In this document: positions 1 through 7,912 of the stretch, one piece after another
Position numbering within the stretch: position 1 is the stretch's first letter
Layout: every line of letters starts with the position of its first letter
Assembly: GCA_026990385.1 (NCBI GenBank)
Contig: JALXDL010000094.1
Location: forward strand, 1-44,508
Source: DRKI01 sp011051875
GTDB taxonomy: Bacteria; Desulfobacterota; Desulfobulbia; Desulfobulbales; Desulfobulbaceae
Reading direction: 5' to 3'
Length of the DNA stretch: 44,508 bases
The notes under the pieces: generated by a model
Seen by the model: only the letters and a program-made list of their open reading frames with translations
Databases searched by the model: none
Told to the model about the DNA's origin: nothing
Translations under genes and position numbers: made by a program

Positions 1-140
1 AAAAATGGAGAAATTTCGCTATTCGGGATTGACAATTTCACTGGATCTGCTTCGTTATCAATGGGTTGAAGTGTTGTCACCGTGCCGCCGCCCCGGGGTG
101 TCACGTTCCTCGCAATACGATAGAGCAGGGAGGGTGTGTC

Positions 141-1049
141 ATGTCGCATGGAGCCGATTCCACCAAGAGTATTTTTTTTGCCCTCGGCGCCAACCTGGCC
201 ATCTTCCTGGCCAAGCTGGCCGCGGCCCTGTTCACCGGCTCCGGGGCCATGATGGCCGAGGCCGTCCATTCCCTGGCCGATTCCGGCAACCAGCTCCTGT
301 TGCTGCTCGGCATGCGGCTGGCCAGGAAACCGCCCTCGCCGGACTATCCCCTGGGCCATGGCAAGGAGGTCTATTTCTGGTCCTTTATCGTGGCCCTGAT
401 CCTGTTCAGCATGGGCGGCCTGTTTTCGATCTATGAAGGTATCCACAAACTGCAGGATCCACAAGAGCTGAGTTCCCCCTTTGTCGCCATCGGCGTGCTG
501 CTCTTTTCCATGCTCGCCGAGGGGACCTCGCTCTGGGGCTGCATGCGCGAGGTGAACAAGGAGCGGCGCGGCCGCAGCCTGGCCGGCTGGTTCCGCGAGA
601 CCCGCAAGTCCGAGCTGCTGGTGGTCTTTGGCGAGGACTCCGCCGCCCTGCTCGGCCTCAGCTTTGCCCTTGCGGCCGTGCTGGCCGCCATCATCACCGG
701 CAATCCCATGTTTGACGCCCTGGGCTCCATCGCCATTGGCGTGCTCCTGGTGGTGATCGCCTTTGCCGTGGGCGTGGAAGTCAAGTCCCTGCTGGTGGGC
801 CAGGGCGTGGACCCGGAGATCCGGCGGCAGATGATCGCCTTTCTCGAGGCCCGGCCCGAGGTGGAGCGGGTCTATAACCTGCTCACCCTGCAGATGGGCG
901 AGGACGTGATGGTGGCGGTCAAGGCCCGGATGCGGGAGACCGGTTCCGGCCGTTCGCTGGTGGAGGCGATCAACACCTGCGAGGCGGCCATGCGCCGGCA
1001 GTTTCCCCAGATAGAGTGGTCTTTTTTTGAACCTGATATTACTGATTAA
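141..1049 (+). CDS. Cation diffusion facilitator (CDF) family transporter
   Basis: Inner-membrane divalent metal/proton antiporter, 302 aa, near the usual CDF length of about 300. Several hydrophobic segments are visible (roughly residues 11-35, 50-60, 78-98, 108-125, 155-180 and 190-215). The second carries HSLADSGNQ (H43, D47), the classic TM2 metal site; LGHGKE follows at about 71-76 and GEDSAALLG in the fifth segment probably supplies the partner site. The C-terminal 90 residues look like the cytoplasmic ferredoxin-like dimerisation domain. ATG 141 is chosen because AGGGAGGG lies just upstream, whereas an in-frame ATG at 66 adds 25 residues of non-membrane sequence without an SD. The metal (Zn, Fe or Mn) cannot be told from sequence; the second site is not the canonical HxxxD, so substrate is open. 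Confidence 0.9.
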   Translation: MSHGADSTKSIFFALGANLAIFLAKLAAALFTGSGAMMAEAVHSLADSGNQLLLLLGMRLARKPPSPDYPLGHGKEVYFWSFIVALILFSMGGLFSIYEGIHKLQDPQELSSPFVAIGVLLFSMLAEGTSLWGCMREVNKERRGRSLAGWFRETRKSELLVVFGEDSAALLGLSFALAAVLAAIITGNPMFDALGSIAIGVLLVVIAFAVGVEVKSLLVGQGVDPEIRRQMIAFLEARPEVERVYNLLTLQMGEDVMVAVKARMRETGSGRSLVEAINTCEAAMRRQFPQIEWSFFEPDITD

Positions 1050-1093
1050 CGTGAAAAAGATAATGTATTGCATTATGCAGAGGACGGGGTCCC

Positions 1094-3748
1094 ATGGCTG
1101 AAAGGAAAAAACAGAAGATCTATCGCGCCGACTACACGCCGCCGCCGTTTTTCGTGGACAGCATCGAGCTACGGCTGGAGCTGGATCCCGTTGCCACCAG
1201 GGTATCGTCCCGGCTCCGCTGCCGGGCCAATCCGCAGGCCCGGGCCACCTCCACCCTGGTGCTGAACGGCGAGCGCCTGGAGCTTGCCGGGGTGCGGCTG
1301 CAGGGCGTTGCCCTGGACTCCTCCCGCTACCATCATGACGGCAGCCTCCTGACCATCAGGGACGTACCCGACGCCTTCACCGTCGAGGTGGACACGGTCA
1401 TCAATCCCCGCGACAACACGGCCCTGGAGGGGCTCTATCTCTCCTCGGGCAACTACTGCACCCAGTGCGAGGCCGAGGGGTTCCGCCGCATCACCTGTTT
1501 CCCGGACCGGCCCGACGTGATGAGCGTCTACACGACCACCATTGTCGCGGACCGCGACGCCTGCCCGGTGCTGCTCTCCAACGGCAATCCCGTGGATTCC
1601 GGTGTCCTGGACGACGGTCGCCACTGGGTCACCTGGCACGATCCCTTTCCCAAGCCCTGCTACCTCTTTGCCCTGGTTGCCGGCGACCTGGTCCGGATCA
1701 GTGACAGCTTCCGCACCATGAGCGGCCGCGAAGTGGCCCTGCACATCTATGTCGAGGAGCGCAACAGGGAAAAATGCGCCCATGCCATGGAGTCCCTGAA
1801 AAAGGCCATGCGCTGGGACGAGCAGGTCTACGGCCGCGAGTATGACCTGGATATCTACATGATCGTGGCCGTGGACGATTTCAACATGGGCGCCATGGAG
1901 AACAAGGGCCTCAATATCTTCAATTCCAAGTACGTGCTCGCCCGGCCCGAGACCGCCACCGACGCCGACTACGAGGGCATCGAGGGCGTGATCGGCCACG
2001 AGTATTTTCATAACTGGACCGGCAACCGCATCACCTGCCGCGACTGGTTCCAGCTCAGTCTCAAGGAGGGGCTGACCGTGTTCCGCGACCAGGAGTTCTC
2101 GTCCGACATGGGGTCGCGGCCCGTCAAGCGCATCCACGACGTCAACGTGATCCGCACCTTCCAGTTCCGCGAGGACGCCGGTCCCATGGCCCACCCGGTG
2201 CGGCCGGACTCCTTTGTCGAGATCAACAATTTTTATACCCTCACCGTCTACAACAAGGGCGCCGAGGTGATCCGCATGATCCACACCCTGCTGGGCGCGG
2301 ACGGTTTCTGCCGCGGCATGGACCTCTACTTTGAGCGTCACGACGGCCAGGCCGTGACCTGCGACGATTTTGTCCAGGCCATGGAGGATGCCAACAACGC
2401 CGACCTCGCCATCTTCCGCCGCTGGTACGACCAGGCCGGCACGCCGGTGCTGAGCGTGCGCCAGCAGTACGATGCCGCGCAACAGGAGCTGCGCCTGACC
2501 ATGGGCCAGTCCTGCCCGCCAACCCCGGGCCAGCCGGACAAGCAACCCTTTTGTATTCCCGTGCGCATCGGCCTGCTCGACAGCCGCGGCCGGGAGATGG
2601 CCTTTGCCGTGCACGGCCGCGAGGACGCCGGCGACCTGCTGGTCCTGGAGGAGGCGGAACAGGAATTCCGGCTCACCGGGGTGCGCGAGCGGCCCGTGCT
2701 CTCCCTGCTGCGCAACTTTTCCGCCCCGGTGCGGGTGGATCGCCGGCTGGACGATGACGAGCTGGCCTTTCTCATGGCCCATGACACCGATCCCTTCAAC
2801 CGCTGGGACGCGGGCCAGCAACTGGCCATGAACTCCCTGCTCAAGGGGATCAGGGCCTGGCAGCAGGGAAGGGAGGAGTCGTTTCCGGCCGCCTTTGCCC
2901 GGGCCTTTGCCCGGCTGCTCAACGATGCGGACAGCGACCCGGCCTTCCTTGCCCTGGCCCTGACCCTGCCGGCGGAAAGCTGGATCGGCCAGCAGATGGC
3001 CGTGGTCGATCCGGACGCGATCTTCGTGGTCCGGCAGGGGTTCCGGCATGATCTCGGCCGCTCCCTGCGCCAGGATTTCCTGGCCCGCTACCAGACCCTG
3101 GCCACGGATGCGGCATATGTCTACACGGCTGCCGAGGCGGGCCGCCGCAGCCTGCGCAACTGCTGCCTTTCCTATCTCCTGGCCGTGCGGAGAAACAGCC
3201 GGGCCGATGCCGACATGCTGGCCCTGGGCCGGCGCCAGTATCTCGAGTCCGACAACATGACCGACCGCTTTGCCGCCCTGGCCGCGGTGGTGCATGCGGA
3301 CCGGGACCTGGCCGACGAACTCCTGGCTGATTTTTACAAGCGGTTCCGGGACGATCCCCTGGTCGTGGACAAGTGGTTCATGCTCCAGGCCACCTGCTCC
3401 CTGCCCGGTACCCTGGAGCGGGTCCGGGCCCTGACCGGCCACCCGGACTTCACCCTGAAGAATCCCAACAGGGTCCGTTCCCTCATCGGCGCCTTCTGCA
3501 GCGCCAACCAGTGGCAGTTCCATGCCGCGGACGGCTCGGGATACCGCTTCCTGGCCGATCACGTGCTTGAACTCGACGCCATCAATCCCCAGATCGCGGC
3601 CCGGCTGCTGACGCCGCTGACCATGCTGAAACGCTACGATGCCGGGCGCCGGGAGCTGATGCGGGAACAGCTCCGGCGGATTGCGGCCCGGCCCGGCCTG
3701 TCGGACGACGTGGCCGAGATCGTCGGCCGCAGCCTGGAACAGGAGTGA
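1094..3748 (+). CDS. pepN: Aminopeptidase N (alanyl aminopeptidase, M1 family)
   Basis: Cytosolic zinc aminopeptidase removing N-terminal residues from peptides, 884 aa, close to the 870 aa of the E. coli enzyme. Visible in order: an N-terminal beta domain, the exopeptidase motif GAMEN (about residue 265), the zinc site HEYFHNWTGNR (HExxH) with the distal Glu in the following KEGLTVFRDQEF, then a long alpha-helical C-terminal domain typical of bacterial PepN. No signal peptide. The start ATG lies about 11 bases after GAGG. It begins 44 bases after the CDF gene on the same strand and ends 13 bases before the acyltransferase start, so the three may share a transcript. All catalytic residues are intact. 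Confidence 0.95.
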   Translation: MAERKKQKIYRADYTPPPFFVDSIELRLELDPVATRVSSRLRCRANPQARATSTLVLNGERLELAGVRLQGVALDSSRYHHDGSLLTIRDVPDAFTVEVDTVINPRDNTALEGLYLSSGNYCTQCEAEGFRRITCFPDRPDVMSVYTTTIVADRDACPVLLSNGNPVDSGVLDDGRHWVTWHDPFPKPCYLFALVAGDLVRISDSFRTMSGREVALHIYVEERNREKCAHAMESLKKAMRWDEQVYGREYDLDIYMIVAVDDFNMGAMENKGLNIFNSKYVLARPETATDADYEGIEGVIGHEYFHNWTGNRITCRDWFQLSLKEGLTVFRDQEFSSDMGSRPVKRIHDVNVIRTFQFREDAGPMAHPVRPDSFVEINNFYTLTVYNKGAEVIRMIHTLLGADGFCRGMDLYFERHDGQAVTCDDFVQAMEDANNADLAIFRRWYDQAGTPVLSVRQQYDAAQQELRLTMGQSCPPTPGQPDKQPFCIPVRIGLLDSRGREMAFAVHGREDAGDLLVLEEAEQEFRLTGVRERPVLSLLRNFSAPVRVDRRLDDDELAFLMAHDTDPFNRWDAGQQLAMNSLLKGIRAWQQGREESFPAAFARAFARLLNDADSDPAFLALALTLPAESWIGQQMAVVDPDAIFVVRQGFRHDLGRSLRQDFLARYQTLATDAAYVYTAAEAGRRSLRNCCLSYLLAVRRNSRADADMLALGRRQYLESDNMTDRFAALAAVVHADRDLADELLADFYKRFRDDPLVVDKWFMLQATCSLPGTLERVRALTGHPDFTLKNPNRVRSLIGAFCSANQWQFHAADGSGYRFLADHVLELDAINPQIAARLLTPLTMLKRYDAGRRELMREQLRRIAARPGLSDDVAEIVGRSLEQE

Positions 3749-3761
3749 TGGAGATGGGGTG

Positions 3762-4310
3762 ATGGAGTTCCGGTCAACCACGCTCAGCCGGCGGCAACTG
3801 GACGAGGCCCTGGCCCGGGCGGTGCGCTATCCCCACAAGCACGTGCACAAGGGGGGCCTGCGTCTCCATCCGCGGGTGTTTGCCACCCCGGGCCGGGAGA
3901 CCAATATCCTGGTCAGCCGCTTTGCCCTGCTCGACTGCACCGGCACCATCGAGCTCGGGCCCTGGTGCAACATCGCGGCCCGCTGCCGGATCTATACCCA
4001 CGACCACATCCACATGGGCCGCAGCCGTCCCCTCCTGGCCCTGGAGGAAGAACACGGCGTTGTCTGGCAGGACAAGCTGATCGGCGCCGATGTCTGGGTC
4101 CACGACGGCGCCATCATCCTCTACCAGGTCACCTGCATCCCGGACGGGGTGGTGATCGGCGCCGGTTCAGTGCTGACCAGGAACCCCGGTCCCTACGAGA
4201 TCTGGGCCGGCAACCCGGCCCGCAAGATCGGCGAGCGCAGGGAACTTGCATACGGCGAGCTGGAAGCATTTTGCCACCAGTCACGTTTTCGCCTTCCGGA
4301 AAGAGAATAG
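3762..4310 (+). CDS. Left-handed beta-helix (hexapeptide repeat) acyltransferase
   Basis: 182 aa, LbH/hexapeptide family related to maltose/galactoside O-acetyltransferases. Repeats of the [LIV]-G-x4 type run from about residue 55 to 160 (for example IELGPWCNIAARCRIYTHDHIHMG and LIGADVWVHDGAIIL). H-D-H near residue 85 sits where the catalytic His is expected, and the end of the coil shows the family signature VVIGAGSVLTRN followed by WAGNPARKIGER. The family moves an acetyl or similar group from CoA to a sugar or other small acceptor; the acceptor is unknown here. ATG 3762 is preceded by GGAGATGGGGTG, giving a plausible SD, and leaves a 13-base gap after pepN. A longer frame from 3681 would run through the end of pepN and is rejected. 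Confidence 0.85.
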   Translation: MEFRSTTLSRRQLDEALARAVRYPHKHVHKGGLRLHPRVFATPGRETNILVSRFALLDCTGTIELGPWCNIAARCRIYTHDHIHMGRSRPLLALEEEHGVVWQDKLIGADVWVHDGAIILYQVTCIPDGVVIGAGSVLTRNPGPYEIWAGNPARKIGERRELAYGELEAFCHQSRFRLPERE

Positions 4311-4373
4311 CGCTGCCTTGCACACTGCATTTTTTCTCGTGACATCACTCGTCACCCTGCTCTTTCTTTTTCT

Positions 4374-4500
4374 CGTCACACCGCTCCCGCGGTGTGACGT
4401 CTCCTAGGCCGCTCCTGCGGCCATCTTGCCTGCCCGCGGGAGCGGGCACAGGCCGTGACACCGCGGAGCGGTGTCACGAGGGGGGTGAGCGGTGTCACGA
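4374..4500. repeat. Cluster of REP-like hairpins with GC-rich constant core
   Basis: Four perfect hairpins in the 268-base gap between convergent genes: CGTCACACCGC/GCGGTGTGACG around TCCC (4374-4399), GGCCGC/GCGGCC around TCCT (4407-4422), TGCCCGC/GCGGGCA around GGGA (4431-4448) and GTGACACCGC/GCGGTGTCAC around GGA (4455-4477), followed by half-sites. Arms differ but each keeps the GC-TCCN-GC core or its complement. The arrangement resembles REP/BIME elements; some may also act as terminators for the converging genes. No protein-coding signal is seen here. Confidence 0.75.
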
Positions 4501-4578
4501 GGGGTGAGCGGAGTTATGGGGAGTATGCGGCGTCACGGGGAAGTACCATTCCGCAGCCGATTTCCGTGGAGGAACAAC

Positions 4579-5724
4579 TCAGGACAAAAGCCGCACCAGT
4601 TCCCTGGCCGCCTGTTGCGCGCCCTGCAGGTTGATGCCGTGATCGGCAATGGGGAGCTGGAGCTGCCGTGCCAGCAGGTCGGTCAGCAGGGCAGGGGTGG
4701 CGTCCTGTTCCGCCACGGCCACGAGGGCGTTGCCGGTGTGGGCGCGGAGCAGTTCCAGGTGTTGCTGCTGTTCCCTGTCCTGCATGGGGCGGAGCACCAC
4801 CACCGCGGGCCGGCCCGTGGCCAGGATATCGACCAGGCTGTTGTAGCCGCCATAGATCAGGGCCATGCGGGAATTGCGCAGGGAATCGACGTAGCGCGGG
4901 CCGGGCGGCTCGATGCTGCAGTGCTCCACGGCCGCGAAGAGCTGGGCCACGGGATCGTCCCGGATATCGGCAAAGATGCGCCAGCGGCCGCAGGTCGGCT
5001 TCAGCCGCTGCAGGGCGGCGGCCAGGGCACCGAGAAAGGCCCGCGATCCCTCGCTCAGCCAGGGGATGGAGACCGTGCCGGCCAGGGGCGGCAGCAGGTC
5101 GTCTGTGGGCGCCCGCCAGGGGGCAAGCTCGGTCAGGCGGGAGACGTAGCCGCACTCGATGGCTTTGCCAAAGCGCTTTTCCAGTTCCTGCCGGTGTCCC
5201 GGTCCCAGGACCCGGCTGTCGCCGTACCAGAGCAGGGCATAAAAGTGGTCGCGGAACAGGGCGGCCGCCCCGTCCGAGCGGACCTGGTCCACACCGCCCA
5301 CCACGCCGCGAATGCCCAGGACCCAGGTGGTCTGGTCCGATTCGGTGATGGCCGGGACCAGCTCCCGGTGCTTGCCCTGGGGCTGGTGGTCGACCAGGAC
5401 CAGGCGCGGCCGGTAGAGCCGGACGATCTCGCGCAGGGACCTGGTCCGGATCCGGGCCAGTTCCTGGTCCGTGAACCCGCTTTTCCCGTTGATGCCGCGG
5501 GATCTGCCCTCCTCGATCCTGGTCTCGTAGGAGGGCAGCTTGAGCCAGTCCAGGGGCGTGCGGTCGATGAGCTCCCCGGCCTGGCGGCAGCCGGTGACCA
5601 GCAGGACCCGCAGGCGGGGAAACAGGCGGCGCAGGGCCATGCCGATGCCGATGGAACGGCTGGCGTGCCCCAGGCCGCGGCCGTCGTGGGCATAGAGCAG
5701 GATATCCAGTCGCGGCAGGTTCAT
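4579..5724 (-). CDS. MurG/GT28-like predicted glycosyltransferase
   Basis: 381 aa, GT-B fold glycosyltransferase-like protein. The N-terminus (ILLYAHDGRGLGHASRS) is the glycine-rich loop typical of MurG-like or COG4671-type proteins, and the C-terminal half has ALIYGGYNSLVDILATGRPAVVV, matching the donor-binding region where a Gly-Gly-x-N-S motif is followed by a Gly-x-P. Substrate unknown. ATG 5724 has GGGAGGAAG upstream and overlaps the stop of the preceding 2Fe-2S protein gene by four bases (ATGA), which indicates translational coupling. An upstream in-frame ATG at 5790 would lie inside that neighbour and is not preferred. Confidence 0.8.
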   Translation of the reverse strand: MNLPRLDILLYAHDGRGLGHASRSIGIGMALRRLFPRLRVLLVTGCRQAGELIDRTPLDWLKLPSYETRIEEGRSRGINGKSGFTDQELARIRTRSLREIVRLYRPRLVLVDHQPQGKHRELVPAITESDQTTWVLGIRGVVGGVDQVRSDGAAALFRDHFYALLWYGDSRVLGPGHRQELEKRFGKAIECGYVSRLTELAPWRAPTDDLLPPLAGTVSIPWLSEGSRAFLGALAAALQRLKPTCGRWRIFADIRDDPVAQLFAAVEHCSIEPPGPRYVDSLRNSRMALIYGGYNSLVDILATGRPAVVVLRPMQDREQQQHLELLRAHTGNALVAVAEQDATPALLTDLLARQLQLPIADHGINLQGAQQAARELVRLLS

Positions 5725-5945
5725 GGTTCTTCCTCCCCGTCGGTTTGCCGGCCGTGCCGTGCCAGCAGTTCCTCCACCCTGGCGCCGCATCGCCTGCCCC
5801 CGCAGGAGCCGTCACCGATCCCGGTCCGGGCCGCCACCTGGGCAAAATCGGTCGCCCCGGCCTCAATGGCCTCCATCAGCCGGAACAGCCGGACCCCCTT
5901 GCAGATACAGCCGGGCTTCAGCCGCGCCAGGATTTCTTCATCCAT
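5721..5945 (-). CDS. BFD-like [2Fe-2S]-binding protein
   Basis: 74 aa from ATG 5945 (an ATG at 5972 would add nine residues). The pattern C-I-C near residues 13-15 and C-G-G-R-R-C near 48-53 is the four-cysteine arrangement of the bacterioferritin-associated-ferredoxin-like (BFD, Fer2_BFD) domain, which binds a 2Fe-2S cluster. It lies between uvrC and the glycosyltransferase and overlaps the latter by four bases. BFD domains serve iron release, nitrite reductase assembly or redox enzymes; no such partner is adjacent, so the role is unknown. Confidence 0.7.
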   Translation of the reverse strand: MDEEILARLKPGCICKGVRLFRLMEAIEAGATDFAQVAARTGIGDGSCGGRRCGARVEELLARHGRQTDGEEEP

Positions 5946-5968
5946 CCTTCTCCACCGCTTTTCTCGTG

Positions 5969-6083
5969 CCACCGCTCTGGCGGTCTTCTCGTTCCACCGC
6001 TCCCGCGGTGGAACGTCCCCCCGGCCGCTCCACCCCTCGTTCCACCGCTCCTGCGGTGGAACGTCCTCAGGCCGCTCCAGCGG
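5969..6083. repeat. REP-like hairpin cluster
   Basis: Hairpins of the same family as at 4374: ACCGC/GCGGT around TCTG (5971-5984), CGTTCCACCGC/GCGGTGGAACG around TCCC (5990-6015), the same arms around TCCT (6038-6063), and a short GGCCGC-TCCA-GCGG. It fills the gap between uvrC and the BFD-like gene, so it would be transcribed if these form one operon. Confidence 0.7.
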
Positions 6084-6084
6084 A

Positions 6085-7887
6085 CTATTCCCGGAGCTGC
6101 CGGTAGATCGACCCGGCCAGTCCCCGGCCGATGCCGGGCACCGCGGCCAGTTCCTCCACCGAGGCCTCGCGGATCCGCTTGTAGCTGCCCAGGGTCCTGA
6201 GCAGGGCCTTTTTGCGCTTTTCGCCCACGCCCCGCAGTTCGTCCAGGCGGGAATGGAGGGTCGCCTTCCTGCGCAGGCGGCGGTGCAGGGTGATGCCGAA
6301 GCGGTGCGACTCGTCCCGGATCCGCATCAGGTACAGCAGCGCCGGCGCATGCGACGGCAGGACAATGGGGTTCCTGCGGCCGGGCCGGAAGAGTTTTTCC
6401 CCCTCGTCCTGCTTTTTCTTGGCAATGGCCACCAGGTCGATGCGCTCCAGCAGGCCGTGCTGCCGCAGGACATCGAAACCGACGCCCAACTGGCCCTTGC
6501 CGCCATCAAGGAGCAGCATATCCGGCAGGTTGTCTTTGCGCAAGCCGGTTTCCATGCGCCGCTCCAGCACCTCGCGCATCATGGCGTAGTCGTCCGGCGA
6601 ATCGCGCCGGATCCGGTAGTGCCGGAAACCGGGCCTGTACTTTTCCCCCTGCCGGAAGCAGACCAGGGAACCCACTGCCTGGTTGCCGCCCAGGTTGGAG
6701 ATGTCCAGGCATTCGATGACCTGCGGCCGCCTGCGCAAGCGCAGTTTCCGCTCCAGGGTGCGGGCGAGCACGTCCCAGGATTTTTTCTTTTTCTCCCGCT
6801 CGCTGAAGATCTGTTCCGCATTGGTGGCGGCCATGCGCATGAGCTGCATGAGGCGGCCCCGCTGCGGCACGTGCAGGCGTACCGGGCCCTGGCGCAGTTC
6901 GGCCAGGTGTTCGGCCACCAGGTCGCTGTCCTCGGCCGCCATGGGCAGCAGCAGCTCCCTGGGCGGCTGGCGCAGGTGGCTGTAGTACTGCAGGATGGTC
7001 TCGGCAAGCACCTGGCCGTCCGTGCCCAGGGGATCGGGAAGAAAGAAATTCTGGGCCCCGGTGATCAGGCCGGCGCGGACAAAAAGAATGGCGATCCCCA
7101 CCGAGGCCCCCTCCCGGGCGAGCCCGAAGACATCCTGGTCCAGGTCGTGCTCCGCGGCAATGACCTGGCGTTCCAGGGTTTTTTTGAGCGCCGCGACCTG
7201 GTCGCGGTACAGGGCCGCCTTTTCAAAGGCCAGCTCCGCGGCCGCCTGCCGCATCTTTGTCTCCAGTTCGCCAATCAGCTCCGAGTTCCTGCCCTCCAGG
7301 AGCCGCAGCACGTTCCGGACCATGGCCTGGTAGGCCTGCCGGTCCACCTCGCCGCTGCAGGGCGCCAGGCAGCGGCCCATCTGGAAGTTGAGGCAGGGAC
7401 GGCTGCGCTCGCGCACGGTCCGGCAGCGGCGCAGGGGAAACATGGAGTAGAGCAGCTTCAGGGTGGCCCGCATGGCCGAGGTCGAGGCATAGGGGCCGAA
7501 ATAGCGGCTGCCGTCCCGGGTACGCCTGCGGGTGACCACGATGCGCGGCCACTCTTCCGCCACCGTGACCTTGATGAGCGGATAGTTCTTGTCGTCGCGC
7601 AGGATGACGTTGTAGCGCGGCCGGTGTTTCTTTATCAGCGAGGCCTCGAGGATCAGGGCCTCCTTTTCCGTGGTGGTCAGGATGGTCTCCACGCGGACAA
7701 GGTGCGAGAGCATGACCCCGGTCTTGGAATGGGGGCCGCCGGCGTGGTGGGCATACTGGGAGAGGCGCTTGTGCAGGTCCCGTGCCTTGCCCACGTAGAG
7801 CACCTCGCGCCGGCCCAGCATCTGGTAGACGCCGGGACCGTGGCTCACGGTCTGCAGGAATTCCGGGGACAGGACCTTGCTGGACAT
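6085..7887 (-). CDS. uvrC: Excinuclease ABC subunit C (UvrC)
   Basis: Nucleotide excision repair nuclease that makes the 3' and 5' incisions in the UvrB-DNA complex, 600 aa (E. coli 610). Domains in order: GIY-YIG nuclease at about residues 12-95 (GPGVYQML, then LYVGKARDLHKRL), a cysteine-containing segment CLNFQMGRCLAPCSG near 160-175, the UVR/UvrB-binding motif near 200-235, the RNase H-like endonuclease domain (ECLDISNLGG, then LLLDGGKGQL), and tandem helix-hairpin-helix motifs at the C-terminus (GVGEKRKKALL and VPGIGRGLAGSI). ATG 7887 gives the family N-terminus; a longer frame to 8013 overlaps the ABC gene and is rejected. Confidence 0.96.
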   Translation of the reverse strand: MSSKVLSPEFLQTVSHGPGVYQMLGRREVLYVGKARDLHKRLSQYAHHAGGPHSKTGVMLSHLVRVETILTTTEKEALILEASLIKKHRPRYNVILRDDKNYPLIKVTVAEEWPRIVVTRRRTRDGSRYFGPYASTSAMRATLKLLYSMFPLRRCRTVRERSRPCLNFQMGRCLAPCSGEVDRQAYQAMVRNVLRLLEGRNSELIGELETKMRQAAAELAFEKAALYRDQVAALKKTLERQVIAAEHDLDQDVFGLAREGASVGIAILFVRAGLITGAQNFFLPDPLGTDGQVLAETILQYYSHLRQPPRELLLPMAAEDSDLVAEHLAELRQGPVRLHVPQRGRLMQLMRMAATNAEQIFSEREKKKKSWDVLARTLERKLRLRRRPQVIECLDISNLGGNQAVGSLVCFRQGEKYRPGFRHYRIRRDSPDDYAMMREVLERRMETGLRKDNLPDMLLLDGGKGQLGVGFDVLRQHGLLERIDLVAIAKKKQDEGEKLFRPGRRNPIVLPSHAPALLYLMRIRDESHRFGITLHRRLRRKATLHSRLDELRGVGEKRKKALLRTLGSYKRIREASVEELAAVPGIGRGLAGSIYRQLRE

Positions 7888-7912
7888 GGGGTGTACCGGC
7901 CGGGGGCAACGA

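Noticed and set aside
31..60. TTGACA near the window start as a promoter for the CDF gene
   Set aside because: No acceptable -10 at 16-18 bases.
1169..3781. Long open frame of 870 codons on the minus strand opposite pepN
   Set aside because: A GC-rich shadow frame: low-complexity His/Gly/Gln/Val composition, no family features, and the plus strand encodes a complete PepN.
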